Source: Streptomyces tendae (GTDB lineage: Bacteria > Actinomycetota > Actinomycetes > Streptomycetales > Streptomycetaceae). From it: a stretch of DNA of 64,000 nucleotides. Both the position numbers and the translations under genes were made by a program. The DNA is taken from NCBI RefSeq assembly GCF_014650435.1, contig NZ_BMUY01000022.1, positions 1-64,000 on the forward strand, read 5' to 3'. The notes beneath the pieces are model-generated. The model saw nothing but the letters and a program-made list of their open reading frames with translations. It was not told where the DNA came from and made no database searches. This document shows positions 27,510 to 35,392 of this stretch, one piece after another. Positions within the stretch are counted from its first letter, which is position 1. Every line of letters begins with the position of its first letter.

Positions 27510-28172
27510 TTGTCTCCGGCCGAGCCGTTCGCCCAGGTCAGTGGGGCCGTTTCCGGTCCCGAACTGCCTGTGGCATATGCCGATCGACCGTCGCCGGGCC
27601 CCGTGCCCGCGGGGGCGTATTCCCCGGGAACGGCCCCGGAGGCCCCCGAGGACGGCCATGATGGGGTCATGGCGGGGCTGGATGGTACGGAACTGCCGCG
27701 GGGAGCCGGACGTGCGACCGCGGCGCGCTGGTCGCCGGCGGTCGAGGACGAGCGCGCACTCAAAGCGCTGGAGCTGTTCGGCAACCCTACGGAGCGCGAG
27801 GTTCCGTTACCCTCCCGTCCCGAGTCCGCCGCCACCGCCCGCCGCCTGGCCCAGGTGGTCGCCCTGCGCCAGTGGCAGCTCGGCCCCAAGGTCACGGAGG
27901 ACGCCGTCCTGCTCGTCTCCGAGCTGGTCGGCAACGCCGTACGCCACACCGGCGCCCGGGTCTTCGGCCTCCGCCTGCGCCGCCGCCCCGGCTGGATCCG
28001 GGTCGAGGTCCGCGACCCCTCCCGGGGGCTGCCCTGTCTGATGCCGGTGCAGGAGACGGACATCAGCGGGCGCGGCCTCTTCCTCGTCGACAAGCTCTCC
28101 GACCGGTGGGGCGTGGACCTGCTGCCGCGCGGGAAGACCACCTGGTTCGAGATGCGGGTCGTCGACCGCTGA
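27510..28172 (+). CDS. GHKL ATP-binding protein (RsbW/SpoIIAB-like)
   Basis: 220 residues. The C-terminal about 125 residues form a HATPase_c domain: N-box SELVGNAVRHTGA, then VEVRDPSRGLP and DISGRGLFLVDKLSDRWG. This is the type found in anti-sigma factor or serine-kinase-like regulators abundant in Streptomyces. The N-terminal 85 residues are Pro/Ala-rich. The TTG at 27510 has GAGGGAG seven bases upstream, which is why I chose it; a GTG at 27666 just before the conserved part is an alternative. No sigma factor or anti-anti-sigma gene is adjacent. Confidence 0.8.
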   Translation: MSPAEPFAQVSGAVSGPELPVAYADRPSPGPVPAGAYSPGTAPEAPEDGHDGVMAGLDGTELPRGAGRATAARWSPAVEDERALKALELFGNPTEREVPLPSRPESAATARRLAQVVALRQWQLGPKVTEDAVLLVSELVGNAVRHTGARVFGLRLRRRPGWIRVEVRDPSRGLPCLMPVQETDISGRGLFLVDKLSDRWGVDLLPRGKTTWFEMRVVDR

Positions 28173-28269
28173 GAGCCCATCTGCCCCGGAAAGCAAGCCC
28201 GTTCACCGGACACGCCACCTACGGGTGAGAATCCGGAACGCACCGCTCCGCAGCCGGGATCGTATCCGC

Positions 28270-28884
28270 ATGATCACCACTCGCCTGCGCCGACGGACCG
28301 CCGCCGCCGTCCTGTCGCTCTCCGCGGTCCTCGCCACCACCGCCGCCACCGCCCCCGGTGCCGCCACGGCCCCGCCGGCCGCCGCAGCCAAGGCCGCCCC
28401 GGCCTGCCCCCAGTTCGACGACAAGACCAAGGCCGCCGCCGACCGCGGCGTCGACATCGACCGCATCACCCCCGAACCGGTCTGGCGCACCACCTGCGGC
28501 ACCCTCTACCGCAGCGACAGCCGCGGCCCGCAGGTCGTCTTCGAGGAGGGCTTCCACGCCAAGGACGTCCAGAACGGACAGTACGACGTCGAGAAGTACG
28601 TCCTGGTCAACCAGCCCTCGCCGTTCGTCTCGACGAGCTACGACCACGACCTCTACAAGACCTGGTACAAGTCCGGCTACAACTACTACATCGACGCCCC
28701 CGGCGGCATCGACGTCAACAAGACCATCGGTGACACCCACAAGTGGGCCGACCAGGTCGAGGTCGCCTTCCCCGGCGGCATCCAGCGGAAGTACATCATC
28801 GGCGTCTGCCCGGTCGACCGGCAGACCAAGACCGAGATCATGAGCGAGTGCGAGAGCAACCCGCACTACCAGCCCTGGCACTGA
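28270..28884 (+). CDS. Secreted guanine-specific ADP-ribosyltransferase (ScARP-type toxin)
   Basis: 204 residues, which I recognise as the counterpart of S. coelicolor SCO5461 (ScARP), a pierisin-family enzyme that transfers ADP-ribose to guanine bases and nucleotides. The signal peptide is MITTRLRRRTAAAVLSLS and cleavage is expected around 40. Catalytic motifs: R81 (TLYRSDSRG), S121-T122-S123 (FVSTSYDHD), and the ARTT loop with Q162 and E164 (DQVEV). Four cysteines (46, 76, 180, 194) could make two disulfides. The protein is extracellular; no immunity gene is evident next to it, as may be expected for an exported toxin. The ATG was chosen because the signal peptide starts there. Confidence 0.93.
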   Translation: MITTRLRRRTAAAVLSLSAVLATTAATAPGAATAPPAAAAKAAPACPQFDDKTKAAADRGVDIDRITPEPVWRTTCGTLYRSDSRGPQVVFEEGFHAKDVQNGQYDVEKYVLVNQPSPFVSTSYDHDLYKTWYKSGYNYYIDAPGGIDVNKTIGDTHKWADQVEVAFPGGIQRKYIIGVCPVDRQTKTEIMSECESNPHYQPWH

Positions 28885-28914
28885 CACCGGCCGCCCTGGC
28901 ACTGACACCGGCCG
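28873..28914. repeat. 21-bp tandem duplication across the toxin stop codon
   Basis: 28873-28893 and 28894-28914 are identical (CCCTGGCACTGACACCGGCC plus G). The first copy carries the last codons Pro-Trp-His-stop of the toxin gene; the second is a non-coding copy with the same stop in frame. Confidence 0.9.
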
Positions 28915-28925
28915 CCCGGGGCGCA

Positions 28926-28979
28926 CCCGGCCCGGCGTCCGCCCGGCCCGGGTCGCGCCCCGGCCCGGCGCACGCCCGG
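28926..28979. repeat. GC-rich direct repeat downstream of the toxin gene
   Basis: 28926-28946 and 28959-28979 match at 19 of 21 bases (CCCGGCCCGGCG core), period 33 bp. Numerous CCGGG and CCCGG blocks can form stems, so the stretch between the convergent toxin and GNAT genes probably also works as a terminator. Confidence 0.5.
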
Positions 28980-28981
28980 GC

Positions 28982-29623
28982 TCACCGCCGCAGGAACAAC
29001 GCCTCCGAACCCACCGGCCGGTAACCCGCCGCCTGGAACGCCCGCAGACTGCGGGCGTTCCCCGCCGACACCTGAGCCCACACCGGCTCACCCCCGGCCA
29101 GCCGCCGCGCCGCCGTCACCAGCCGCCGCCCGAGCCCCCGGTGCCGGGCACCCTCCGCCACCTCCACGGCCACCTCCAGCCGCCCGCCGACCCCGCGGCC
29201 CAGCACCAGCACCCCGCCGTCCGCCGCCCACACCCGCACCCCGTCGCGCCGCCGCCGGGCCGCGACCACGCGGGGATGCCCCGGATCGGCGACCTCCGCC
29301 AGCGCGACCTCCGGGCGCCCCGGGAGCGGGTCACCCGTCAGCAGCACGTCGATCGTGTCCGTCGTACGTCCCGTGCGCTCCGCGAAGGCCGCCAGGAACC
29401 GGGAGTTCATGGTGGCGGCGAGGGGATCGCACCCCAGCGACGCCAGCGTCCCGCGCACCCACCCCTCGTCCGCCTCGTCGGTGAAGACCACCGAGTGCGC
29501 CGTGAAGGCGATGACCCCCGCGTCCCGTCCGCCGAACTGCGGCACGACGCTCGTCCCCCCGTCCGCCGGGGGGAACACCCCCCGCGCCACCGCGTCCAGA
29601 ATGTCCCGCAGGCTCTCCGCCAC
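28982..29623 (-). CDS. GNAT family N-acetyltransferase
   Basis: 213 residues. The C-terminal half has the GNAT acetyl-CoA signature (VAVEVAEGARHRGLGRRLV, with R/QxxGxG/A as RHRGLGRR) and a final SAGNARSLRAFQAAGYRPVG. The N-terminal half (FTAHSVVFTDEADEGWVRG) is a substrate-side extension seen in actinobacterial proteins of this kind. GTG at 29621-29623 has AAGGAG six bases upstream. It is divergent from a MerR regulator only 48 bp away, which suggests that regulator controls it. Substrate unknown. Confidence 0.85.
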   Translation of the reverse strand: MAESLRDILDAVARGVFPPADGGTSVVPQFGGRDAGVIAFTAHSVVFTDEADEGWVRGTLASLGCDPLAATMNSRFLAAFAERTGRTTDTIDVLLTGDPLPGRPEVALAEVADPGHPRVVAARRRRDGVRVWAADGGVLVLGRGVGGRLEVAVEVAEGARHRGLGRRLVTAARRLAGGEPVWAQVSAGNARSLRAFQAAGYRPVGSEALFLRR

Positions 29624-29638
29624 ACCGCGCTCCTTGAG

Positions 29639-29655
29639 TCTCCACCCACTGGAAG
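29639..29655. promoter_or_regulatory. Candidate MerR operator between GNAT and MerR genes
   Basis: TCTCCA (29639-29644), 5-bp spacer, TGGAAG (29650-29655) form an imperfect dyad with a TCCA/TGGA core inside the 48-bp divergent region. MerR proteins bind such dyads within stretched promoters. Only four of six positions are symmetric. Confidence 0.3.
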
Positions 29656-29671
29656 GCACACACTCCCAGAC

Positions 29672-30586
29672 ATGACCGACGACGGCACCGACCTCATGAC
29701 CATCGGCGAACTGGCTCGCACCACCGGCCTCACGGTGCGCACCATCCGCTACTGGTCCGACGAGGGCGCCCTGCCCCCGGTCACCCGCTCCGCGGGCGGC
29801 TACCGGCTGTACGACGCCGAGTCCGTCGCCCGCCTCGAGCTGATCCGCACCCTGCGCGAACTGGGCCTCGGCCTGGACGCCGTACGTCGTGTCCTGGCCG
29901 GCGAGACCACGGTCGCGCAGGTCGCTGCGACGCACGTGAGCGCGCTGGACGCGCAGATCAGCTCCCTGAGGGTGACCCGCGCGGTGCTGTCGACCGTGGC
30001 GCGACGCGGCTCGACCGCCGAGGAGACGACACTGATGAACAAGCTGGCACGACTGTCCACCGCCGAACGTCGACGGATCATCGAGGACTTCATGGCCGAG
30101 GTCTTCGCGGGCATCGACACCGCGGACCCCGACATCCGCACCCGCCTGCGCTTCGCCGCGGCCGACCTGCCCGACGACCCCACCTCGGAGCAGGTGGACG
30201 CCTGGGTGGAGCTGGCCGAGCTGATCCAGGACCCGGAGTTCCGGGTCACGATGCGCCGGATGATCGAGTTCAACGCCGCGGACCGGGGCGCGGACGTGCC
30301 CACCAGCTCCTCGCTCTGGTTCGTGAGCCGCATGGTGCAGCTCGCGGGCGACGCGCTGCGCGAGGGGGTCGAACCGGACTCGCCGCGGGCCGCCGACATC
30401 GTGCGCGCGCTGATCGGCGACGCCGACCCGGCCGTCGTACTCGAACGCCTGACCGCGGTGGCCAACGTCCGGCTCGCCCGCTACCGGGAACTGTCGGCGA
30501 TCGTGAACGGCCTGGAGCCGCCCTCCGCCCACGAGGAGCAGTTCGGGTGGGTGGTCGCCGCGCTGCGTGCTCGGACGGCCGGATAA
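29672..30586 (+). CDS. MerR family transcriptional regulator
   Basis: 304 residues. The N-terminal MerR HTH spans about 9-75 (TIGELARTTGLTVRTIRYWSDEGALPP, quoted in part; RSAGGYRLYDAESVARL; LGLGLDAVRRVL). A helical linker and a long C-terminal domain of about 200 residues follow, where most MerR proteins have only a short effector segment; this resembles the larger drug-sensing subgroup. ATG 29672 was chosen; a second ATG eight codons later is possible and neither has a strong Shine-Dalgarno. It is divergent from the GNAT gene, its likely target. Confidence 0.9.
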   Translation: MTDDGTDLMTIGELARTTGLTVRTIRYWSDEGALPPVTRSAGGYRLYDAESVARLELIRTLRELGLGLDAVRRVLAGETTVAQVAATHVSALDAQISSLRVTRAVLSTVARRGSTAEETTLMNKLARLSTAERRRIIEDFMAEVFAGIDTADPDIRTRLRFAAADLPDDPTSEQVDAWVELAELIQDPEFRVTMRRMIEFNAADRGADVPTSSSLWFVSRMVQLAGDALREGVEPDSPRAADIVRALIGDADPAVVLERLTAVANVRLARYRELSAIVNGLEPPSAHEEQFGWVVAALRARTAG

Positions 30587-30634
30587 TCTGACCTGCGTCA
30601 GATGGACCCGAAGCACGGAACGAGGGGCGGACCG

Positions 30635-30847
30635 GTGGCCGACATCGAGGAAGCACGCAAGCAGTTCGAGCGGATCGACACGGACGGTGACGGCCTCATC
30701 ACCGCGGCCGAGTTCAAGACCGCGCTCGCCCAGGGCGGCGACTGGAACGTCACCGAGTCGGTGGCCGAGGCGATCATCGCCGGCCGCGACCTCGACGGCG
30801 ACAAGCAGCTGTCGTTCGACGAGTTCTGGGCCCACCTGAACAAGTAG
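30635..30847 (+). CDS. cabC: EF-hand calcium-binding protein CabC
   Basis: 70 residues, matching by memory S. coelicolor CabC (SCO5464), reported to influence calcium-dependent spore germination and aerial hyphae. Two EF-hand loops are visible: D15-T-D-G-D-G-L-I-T-A-A-E26 and D52-L-D-G-D-K-Q-L-S-F-D-E63, both with the expected acidic ligands and a terminal Glu. The GTG at 30635 is preceded by GAGGGG at good spacing and gives the usual length; an ATG 11 codons upstream would add a non-conserved MDPKHGTRGGP. Small, acidic, cytosolic. A terminator follows. Confidence 0.93.
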   Translation: MADIEEARKQFERIDTDGDGLITAAEFKTALAQGGDWNVTESVAEAIIAGRDLDGDKQLSFDEFWAHLNK

Positions 30848-30863
30848 CGACGCCGCGACGAAA

Positions 30864-30896
30864 GAGGCGCCCGCCGGTCACCCGGACGGGCGCCTC
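30864..30896 (+). terminator. Hairpin terminator after cabC
   Basis: GAGGCGCCCG (30864-30873) pairs perfectly with CGGGCGCCTC (30887-30896); the 13-nt loop can add a short CCGG/CCGG stem. It starts 17 bp after the cabC stop. Confidence 0.75.
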
Positions 30897-30999
30897 CGCG
30901 CGGAATAGCGCACCCCGGCCGGAGGTTGGTGCAGGTCATGGGCGCGAGCCGGCAGGCTCCGCAAGTCACGACCTCCGAAAGGCCAGGCGAGTCGGCATC

Positions 31000-31662
31000 A
31001 TGAAGATCGGCATCATCGGCGCGGGCAACATCGGCGGCAACCTCACCCGGCGGCTCACCGCACTCGGGCACGACGTCTCCGTCGCCAACTCGCGCGGGCC
31101 CCACACGCTCACCGAGCTGGCCGAGGAGACCGGCGCCACTCCGGTGCCGGTGGAGGAGGCGGCGCGCGGCGCCGAGATCGTGGTCGTCACGGTCCCGCTG
31201 AAGCGGGTCCCGGACCTGCCGTCCGGCGTCCTGGACGGGGCGGCCGAGGGCGTCGCGGTCATCGACACCGGCAACTACTACCCGCAGCAGCGGGACGGCC
31301 GGATCGCGGGCATCGAGGACGAGGGCCTCACCGAGAGCCGCTGGACCGAAGGCCACCTCGGCCACCCGGTGATCAAGGCGTTCAACGGCACCTACGCCCA
31401 GGACATCCTCGACCGCCCCCGTCCGGCCGGCGCACCCGACCGGATGGCGCTCCCGGTGGCCGGCGACGACGAGGCGGCCAAGGCGAAGGTCCGCGCCCTG
31501 ATCGACGAGCTGGGCTTCGACACCGTCGACGCAGGCGGCATCGACGACTCCTGGCGCCAGCAGCCGGACACCCCGGTCTACGGCCTGCGTGAGGGCGTCG
31601 ACGGCGTCGCCAAGGCGCTGGCCGAGGCATCCCCGGAGCGGCCCGCGGCCTTCCGGGGCTGA
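31000..31662 (+). CDS. NADPH-dependent F420 reductase-like oxidoreductase
   Basis: 220 residues with an N-terminal Rossmann fold (MKIGIIGAGNIGGNLTRRL, GxGxxG type), then VANSRGP, which binds the NADP phosphate, and IVVVTVPLKRVPDLP. The F420_oxidored family and the closely related NADP-oxidoreductase coenzyme-F420-dependent proteins have this plan. The C-terminal half, with HPVIKAFNGTYAQDIL and AGGIDDSWRQQPDTPVYG, matches the short family common in actinobacteria. The exact electron donor and acceptor cannot be told. The gene stands alone between the cabC terminator and a convergent muramidase. Confidence 0.85.
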   Translation: MKIGIIGAGNIGGNLTRRLTALGHDVSVANSRGPHTLTELAEETGATPVPVEEAARGAEIVVVTVPLKRVPDLPSGVLDGAAEGVAVIDTGNYYPQQRDGRIAGIEDEGLTESRWTEGHLGHPVIKAFNGTYAQDILDRPRPAGAPDRMALPVAGDDEAAKAKVRALIDELGFDTVDAGGIDDSWRQQPDTPVYGLREGVDGVAKALAEASPERPAAFRG

Positions 31663-31670
31663 CCCTGCCC

Positions 31671-32228
31671 TCAGGCGCTCTGGGCCCACTCCTTGAGTGC
31701 GGCCTTGCTCGCGAAGTCCGCCACGTTGGTGTCGACCGGGTCGTCGGTGTACTGGTGGAAGCGCCATTTGGCCTGGATGCGCGGTTTGCCCGCCGAGACG
31801 TAGTCGGCGATCCAGAGGCCGTCACCGGCGTACGAGGTGGTGTCGACGTTCAGCCAGAAGTTCCGGTTGCAGTAGAGGACGATCCGGTTGTCCGGCCGCA
31901 GTGCCTTCAGCTTCTTGATGAAGCTGTCCTTCTCCGCGTTGCTCGGGTGGGTGCCCTCGCCGTTCGTCTCCCAGTCGACGGCGAGGATGTCGCCCTTGCG
32001 GTCCGGGGCCTTGGAGACGAAGTACTCGGCCTGGGCGGTGAGGTTGCCCGGCCACAGGAAGTGGTAGAAGCCGACGACGAGTCCGGCGTCGCGGGCCCGC
32101 TTCGTCTGGGCCGAGAGCTTGGGGTTGACGTACGAACGGCCCTCCGTCGCCTTCACGAAGACGAAGGAGAGGCCGTCCGTGTCGTAGCTGGAGGACTGGT
32201 AGGCGCTGACGTCGATGCCACGCAGCAT
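31671..32228 (-). CDS. GH25 muramidase-like protein without signal peptide
   Basis: 185 residues. It starts directly with the GH25 barrel (MLRGIDVSAYQSS), continues FVFVKATEGRSYVNPKLS, AGLVVGFYHFLWPG, and carries the catalytic DxE pair in ILAVDWETNGEG; the end includes KWRFHQYTDDP. The fold predicts N-acetylmuramidase (lysozyme) activity. The ATG at 32226-32228 has GGGAGG four bases upstream, so the absence of a secretion signal appears real. That is typical of phage-derived lysins or of cargo released by lysis or a special secretion system. No holin or phage gene is near. Confidence 0.88.
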   Translation of the reverse strand: MLRGIDVSAYQSSSYDTDGLSFVFVKATEGRSYVNPKLSAQTKRARDAGLVVGFYHFLWPGNLTAQAEYFVSKAPDRKGDILAVDWETNGEGTHPSNAEKDSFIKKLKALRPDNRIVLYCNRNFWLNVDTTSYAGDGLWIADYVSAGKPRIQAKWRFHQYTDDPVDTNVADFASKAALKEWAQSA

Positions 32229-32407
32229 GGGGCCTCCCTGAAAGGCTGTGGGGGGACGGGAGTTGGTTATTCCCCACGATGGCACGGGTGATCCGCGTCG
32301 GAGGCGGAAACGTCGACTTCCCTTCGCCCGGGCGCCATTGACGCGCGTAGCGCGGTGCCGCACGCTGGGCTCCGGTTCACGGACGACTCGACGGTCGGGA
32401 GGCCGGG

Positions 32408-33142
32408 ATGTTCAGACGCGTGTCACGTATCCTTCTCTCATTTGTCATGCTCATGGCTGGAGCGGTGGTCGGGGTGGGCGCCACCGCCGGCGCCGCGCAC
32501 GCCGACTCCTGCTACACCTGGAACCGCACCCTCTCCCAGGGATCCTCCGGCAGCGACGTGACGCAGCTGCAGATCCGTGTCGCGGGCTGGGTCACCTCCG
32601 GCGAGCGGCTCTCCTACGACGGTCAGTACGGCGCCCGGACCGCCGCCGCGGTCAAGAAGTTCCAGGCCGCCTACGGCCTGGGCGCGGACGGCGTCGCGGG
32701 CCCGGCGACCTTCAGCAAGATCTACGCGCTCCAGGACGCGGACTGCACGCCCGTCCACTTCACCTACGCGGAACTCAACAAGTGCAACTCCGACTGGTCC
32801 GGCGGCGCGGTCTCCGCCGCCACCGCCAAGTCGAACGCGCTGAAGACCATGTGGAAGCTGGAGGCGATGCGGCACGCCCTCGGCGACGTGCCGATCACGA
32901 TCTCCAGCGGCTTCCGCTCCCGCGCCTGCAACAGCGCGGTCGGCGGCTCGGCCACCAGCCGCCACCTCTACGGCGACGCCGCCGACCTCACCGGCTCGCC
33001 CAGCTTCTGCCGGCTCGCCCAGCAGTCCAGGACCCACGGCTTCTCGGAGATCCTCGGCCCGGGCTACCCCGGCCACAACGACCACACCCACGTGGCCTTC
33101 GACCCGTCGCCGTACTGGTCGGCCCCCAACTGCGGCATCTGA
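32408..33142 (+). CDS. Secreted zinc D-Ala-D-Ala carboxypeptidase (M15A) with peptidoglycan-binding domain
   Basis: 244 residues, the plan of the Streptomyces albus G DD-peptidase. Signal peptide 1-32 (cleavage AHA-DS), peptidoglycan-binding domain 1 at about 45-105 (QGSSGSDVTQLQIRVAG, YDGQYGARTAAAVKKFQAAYG), then the M15A catalytic domain with zinc ligands H186, D193 and H228 (SRHLYGDAADLTG, HTHVAFD). It removes the terminal D-alanine of stem peptides. ATG 32408 has GGGAGG five bases upstream. Next to the muramidase gene it adds to a local set of wall enzymes. Confidence 0.93.
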   Translation: MFRRVSRILLSFVMLMAGAVVGVGATAGAAHADSCYTWNRTLSQGSSGSDVTQLQIRVAGWVTSGERLSYDGQYGARTAAAVKKFQAAYGLGADGVAGPATFSKIYALQDADCTPVHFTYAELNKCNSDWSGGAVSAATAKSNALKTMWKLEAMRHALGDVPITISSGFRSRACNSAVGGSATSRHLYGDAADLTGSPSFCRLAQQSRTHGFSEILGPGYPGHNDHTHVAFDPSPYWSAPNCGI

Positions 33143-33240
33143 GCCCACCGGTGACCGTGCGCCGGGCGTGCATCCGCCTCCGCCCGGCGCACGGCGCACG
33201 GCGGAGGCGGATCCAGGGCGGGCCGGGGGCGGACCCGGGG

Positions 33241-34650
33241 TCAGGAGGTGACCGCGGCCGCCCGGGGGCTCTCCTCGGCGGGGGCGGGCTCGCCCTCGTC
33301 CAGGGAGACGTCCTTGGTCTCCTTGCCGAGCAGCAGGGCGATCAGCGTCAGTACGGCCATCGCGGAGAGGTAGACGCCGACCAGCCACGGCGACCCGTCA
33401 CCGGCCTCCCACAGCGCCACCGCTATGAACGGGGCGACGGCCGCGCCGAGGATCGAGCTGACGTTGTACGAGATGCCGGAACCGGTGTAGCGCACGCTCG
33501 TCGGGAACAGCTCCGGCAGCAGCGCGCCCATCGGGCCGAAGGTCATGCCCATCAGCGTGAAGCCGAGCACCAGCCACAGCACCACGCCGAGCGTGCCCAG
33601 GCCGATCAGCGGCACCCAGACCAGGCCGAAGACGACGATCGCGGCGGTGATCCAGACCAGGGTGGTGCGGCGCCCGTACTTGTCGGCGAGCGGACCGGAG
33701 ACCAGGGTGAACACGGCGAAGAACAGCACGCCGAAGATCATCATCAGGACGAACGTGGTGTAGCTGTAGCCGAGCCCCGGCACGTCGGCGTCCTTCGCGG
33801 CACGGCCGTAGCTCAGCGAGAACGTGGTCATGAGGTAGAAGAGCACGTAGGTCGCCAGCATGATGAAGGTGCCGAGGACCAGCTGCTTCCAGTGGCCCTG
33901 GACCACGGTGGCCAGCGGGAGCTTCTGCACCTTGCCGGCCTCACGGGTCTTGGCGAACACCGCCGACTCCACGAGCCGCGAGCGCACCCACAGGCCGATC
34001 GCGACCATCACCGCGGAGAACAGGAACGGGATGCGCCAGCCCCAGCTCGCGAAGGCCTCGGACGGCTGTGTGGGGTCGGCGCCGGCGTCGGAGGGCAGCA
34101 GCGCCCCGATGATCAGGAACAGGCCGTTGCCGATGATGAAGCCGAGCGGGGCGCCCAGCTGCGGGAAGGTCCCGTACAGAGCCCGCTTGCCGCGCGGCGC
34201 GTTCTCGGTCGCGACCAGCGCGGCCCCGCTCCACTCGCCGCCGAGCGCGAAGCCCTGCGCGAGCCGCATGAGCACGAGCAGCGCGGTGGCGATCCAGCCG
34301 GCCTGCGCGTAGGTCGGCAGGGCGCCGATGAGGAAGGTGGCGATGCCCATGGTGAGCAGCGAGACGACCAGCGTCTTCTTGCGGCCGAGCCGGTCACCGA
34401 GGTGCCCGAAGAAGACGGCGCCGATCGGCCGGGCGACCATCGCGGCGCCGAAGACCGCGAACGACGACAGCAGTGCCGTGGTGGGGTCGCTGCTGGGGAA
34501 GAAGAGCTTCGGGAAGACGAGGACGGCCGCGGTCGCGTAGATGTAGAAGTCGTAGAACTCGATCGTCGTGCCCATGAGGCTGGCGACGAGGACCCGCGAC
34601 CGGGGATTGACGGGTGACTGGGGTGCTGGGCCGGAGGCCGGTGCGGGCAT
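33241..34650 (-). CDS. MFS metabolite:H+ symporter (MHS family)
   Basis: 469 residues with about 12 hydrophobic helices. The MHS signatures are clear: ASLMGTTIEFYDFYIYATAA at helix 1, GHLGDRLGRKKTLV between helices 2 and 3, RLAQGFALGGEWSGA in helix 4, and GPLADKYGRRTTLV in the second half. Family members import organic acids, shikimate, betaine or similar solutes with protons. The ATG at 34648-34650 was preferred to a GTG five codons upstream that has no ribosome site. It is transcribed away from the trypsin/STAND cassette. Confidence 0.92.
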   Translation of the reverse strand: MPAPASGPAPQSPVNPRSRVLVASLMGTTIEFYDFYIYATAAVLVFPKLFFPSSDPTTALLSSFAVFGAAMVARPIGAVFFGHLGDRLGRKKTLVVSLLTMGIATFLIGALPTYAQAGWIATALLVLMRLAQGFALGGEWSGAALVATENAPRGKRALYGTFPQLGAPLGFIIGNGLFLIIGALLPSDAGADPTQPSEAFASWGWRIPFLFSAVMVAIGLWVRSRLVESAVFAKTREAGKVQKLPLATVVQGHWKQLVLGTFIMLATYVLFYLMTTFSLSYGRAAKDADVPGLGYSYTTFVLMMIFGVLFFAVFTLVSGPLADKYGRRTTLVWITAAIVVFGLVWVPLIGLGTLGVVLWLVLGFTLMGMTFGPMGALLPELFPTSVRYTGSGISYNVSSILGAAVAPFIAVALWEAGDGSPWLVGVYLSAMAVLTLIALLLGKETKDVSLDEGEPAPAEESPRAAAVTS

Positions 34651-34982
34651 GGCTCGGTCTTTCACGTGCGAAACATGGGCCCTGCAACGATCTCAGTCGT
34701 CTTGTTTTTCGGAAAGCGGATGTCACCATGTGAGACGCCCGCCTTCTCCCCGACCGGGGTGCCGCTCACCGGCTGCGGATTCCACTTCCGGATGCCCGGT
34801 AGTCACATGAGGTATGTGAGGCATGCGGGGTTCCGTCGTTTGAGGCACACCGGCCGCCGACGGTAACTACTGTCCCTGGCAAGGCGGTGTGCTTCACCCT
34901 GCCCGCGTCGCTCCCCTGACGTGCGGGTGCCGGCTGCGGGTGCCGCCACGATCTCCAACTCCCGAGTCAATGGAGCAGAGTC
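34651..34982. other. 332-bp intergenic region between the MFS gene and the Trypco1 gene
   Basis: Divergent promoters for the MFS gene and the Trypco1/STAND operon must lie here. It is noticeably less GC-rich than its surroundings (for example TTGTTTTTCGG near 34700). TGAGG occurs three times between 34807 and 34843 as short direct repeats. No gene, hairpin or insertion-sequence end was recognised. Confidence 0.5.
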
Positions 34983-35351
34983 ATGAGTGACCGCCCGGTC
35001 CACACGGTGGAAGTCCCTCTGGGTGACGGCAGCGACGAGTCCGTGCGTGTCCAGATCCGGGAGGTGGACGACACGCTCGTCCGCGTGGGCAGGGGAGGCC
35101 GGTCCATCGCGCGGGCCGAACGGTCACTCGGACAGATGCTGGACACTGTGCGCCCTGTGGCGGAGAGCTTCGTGGGGCGGTTCAGCGGGCTTGCGAACGC
35201 GCCCGACGAGATCACCCTCGAGTTCGGAGTGTCACTGTCGGCCGAGGCGGACGTGGTGATCGCCAGTACGGCGACTGCGGCCAATTTCTCGGTGAGCCTC
35301 ACCTGGAACAGGAGCGATACGAGGGGCGTCAACCCCACGACGCCGCAGTGA
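34983..35351 (+). CDS. Trypco1 (CU044_2847) family protein
   Basis: 122 residues. The start VHTVEVPLGDGSDESVRVQIREVDD and the later LANAPDEITLEFGVSLSAEADVVIAS (quoted in parts) match the small family I know as CU044_2847, named trypsin-co-occurring domain 1 in comparative genomics of bacterial conflict systems. The fold is a compact beta-rich domain without known catalytic residues. ATG 34983 follows GGAGCAGAGTC. It lies 41 bp upstream of the trypsin-nSTAND gene on the same strand, exactly the partnership the family is named for. It may serve as substrate, adaptor or inhibitor of the protease; that is inference. Confidence 0.82.
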   Translation: MSDRPVHTVEVPLGDGSDESVRVQIREVDDTLVRVGRGGRSIARAERSLGQMLDTVRPVAESFVGRFSGLANAPDEITLEFGVSLSAEADVVIASTATAANFSVSLTWNRSDTRGVNPTTPQ

Positions 35352-35392
35352 AGTTGACCTAGAGGTGGCGAGGTGAGCGGGCGGAGGGCGCA

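Noticed and set aside
34651..34982. Short coding frames in the gap before the Trypco1 gene
   Set aside because: Frames are short, lack ribosome sites and recognisable domains; the stretch is better explained as promoter region.
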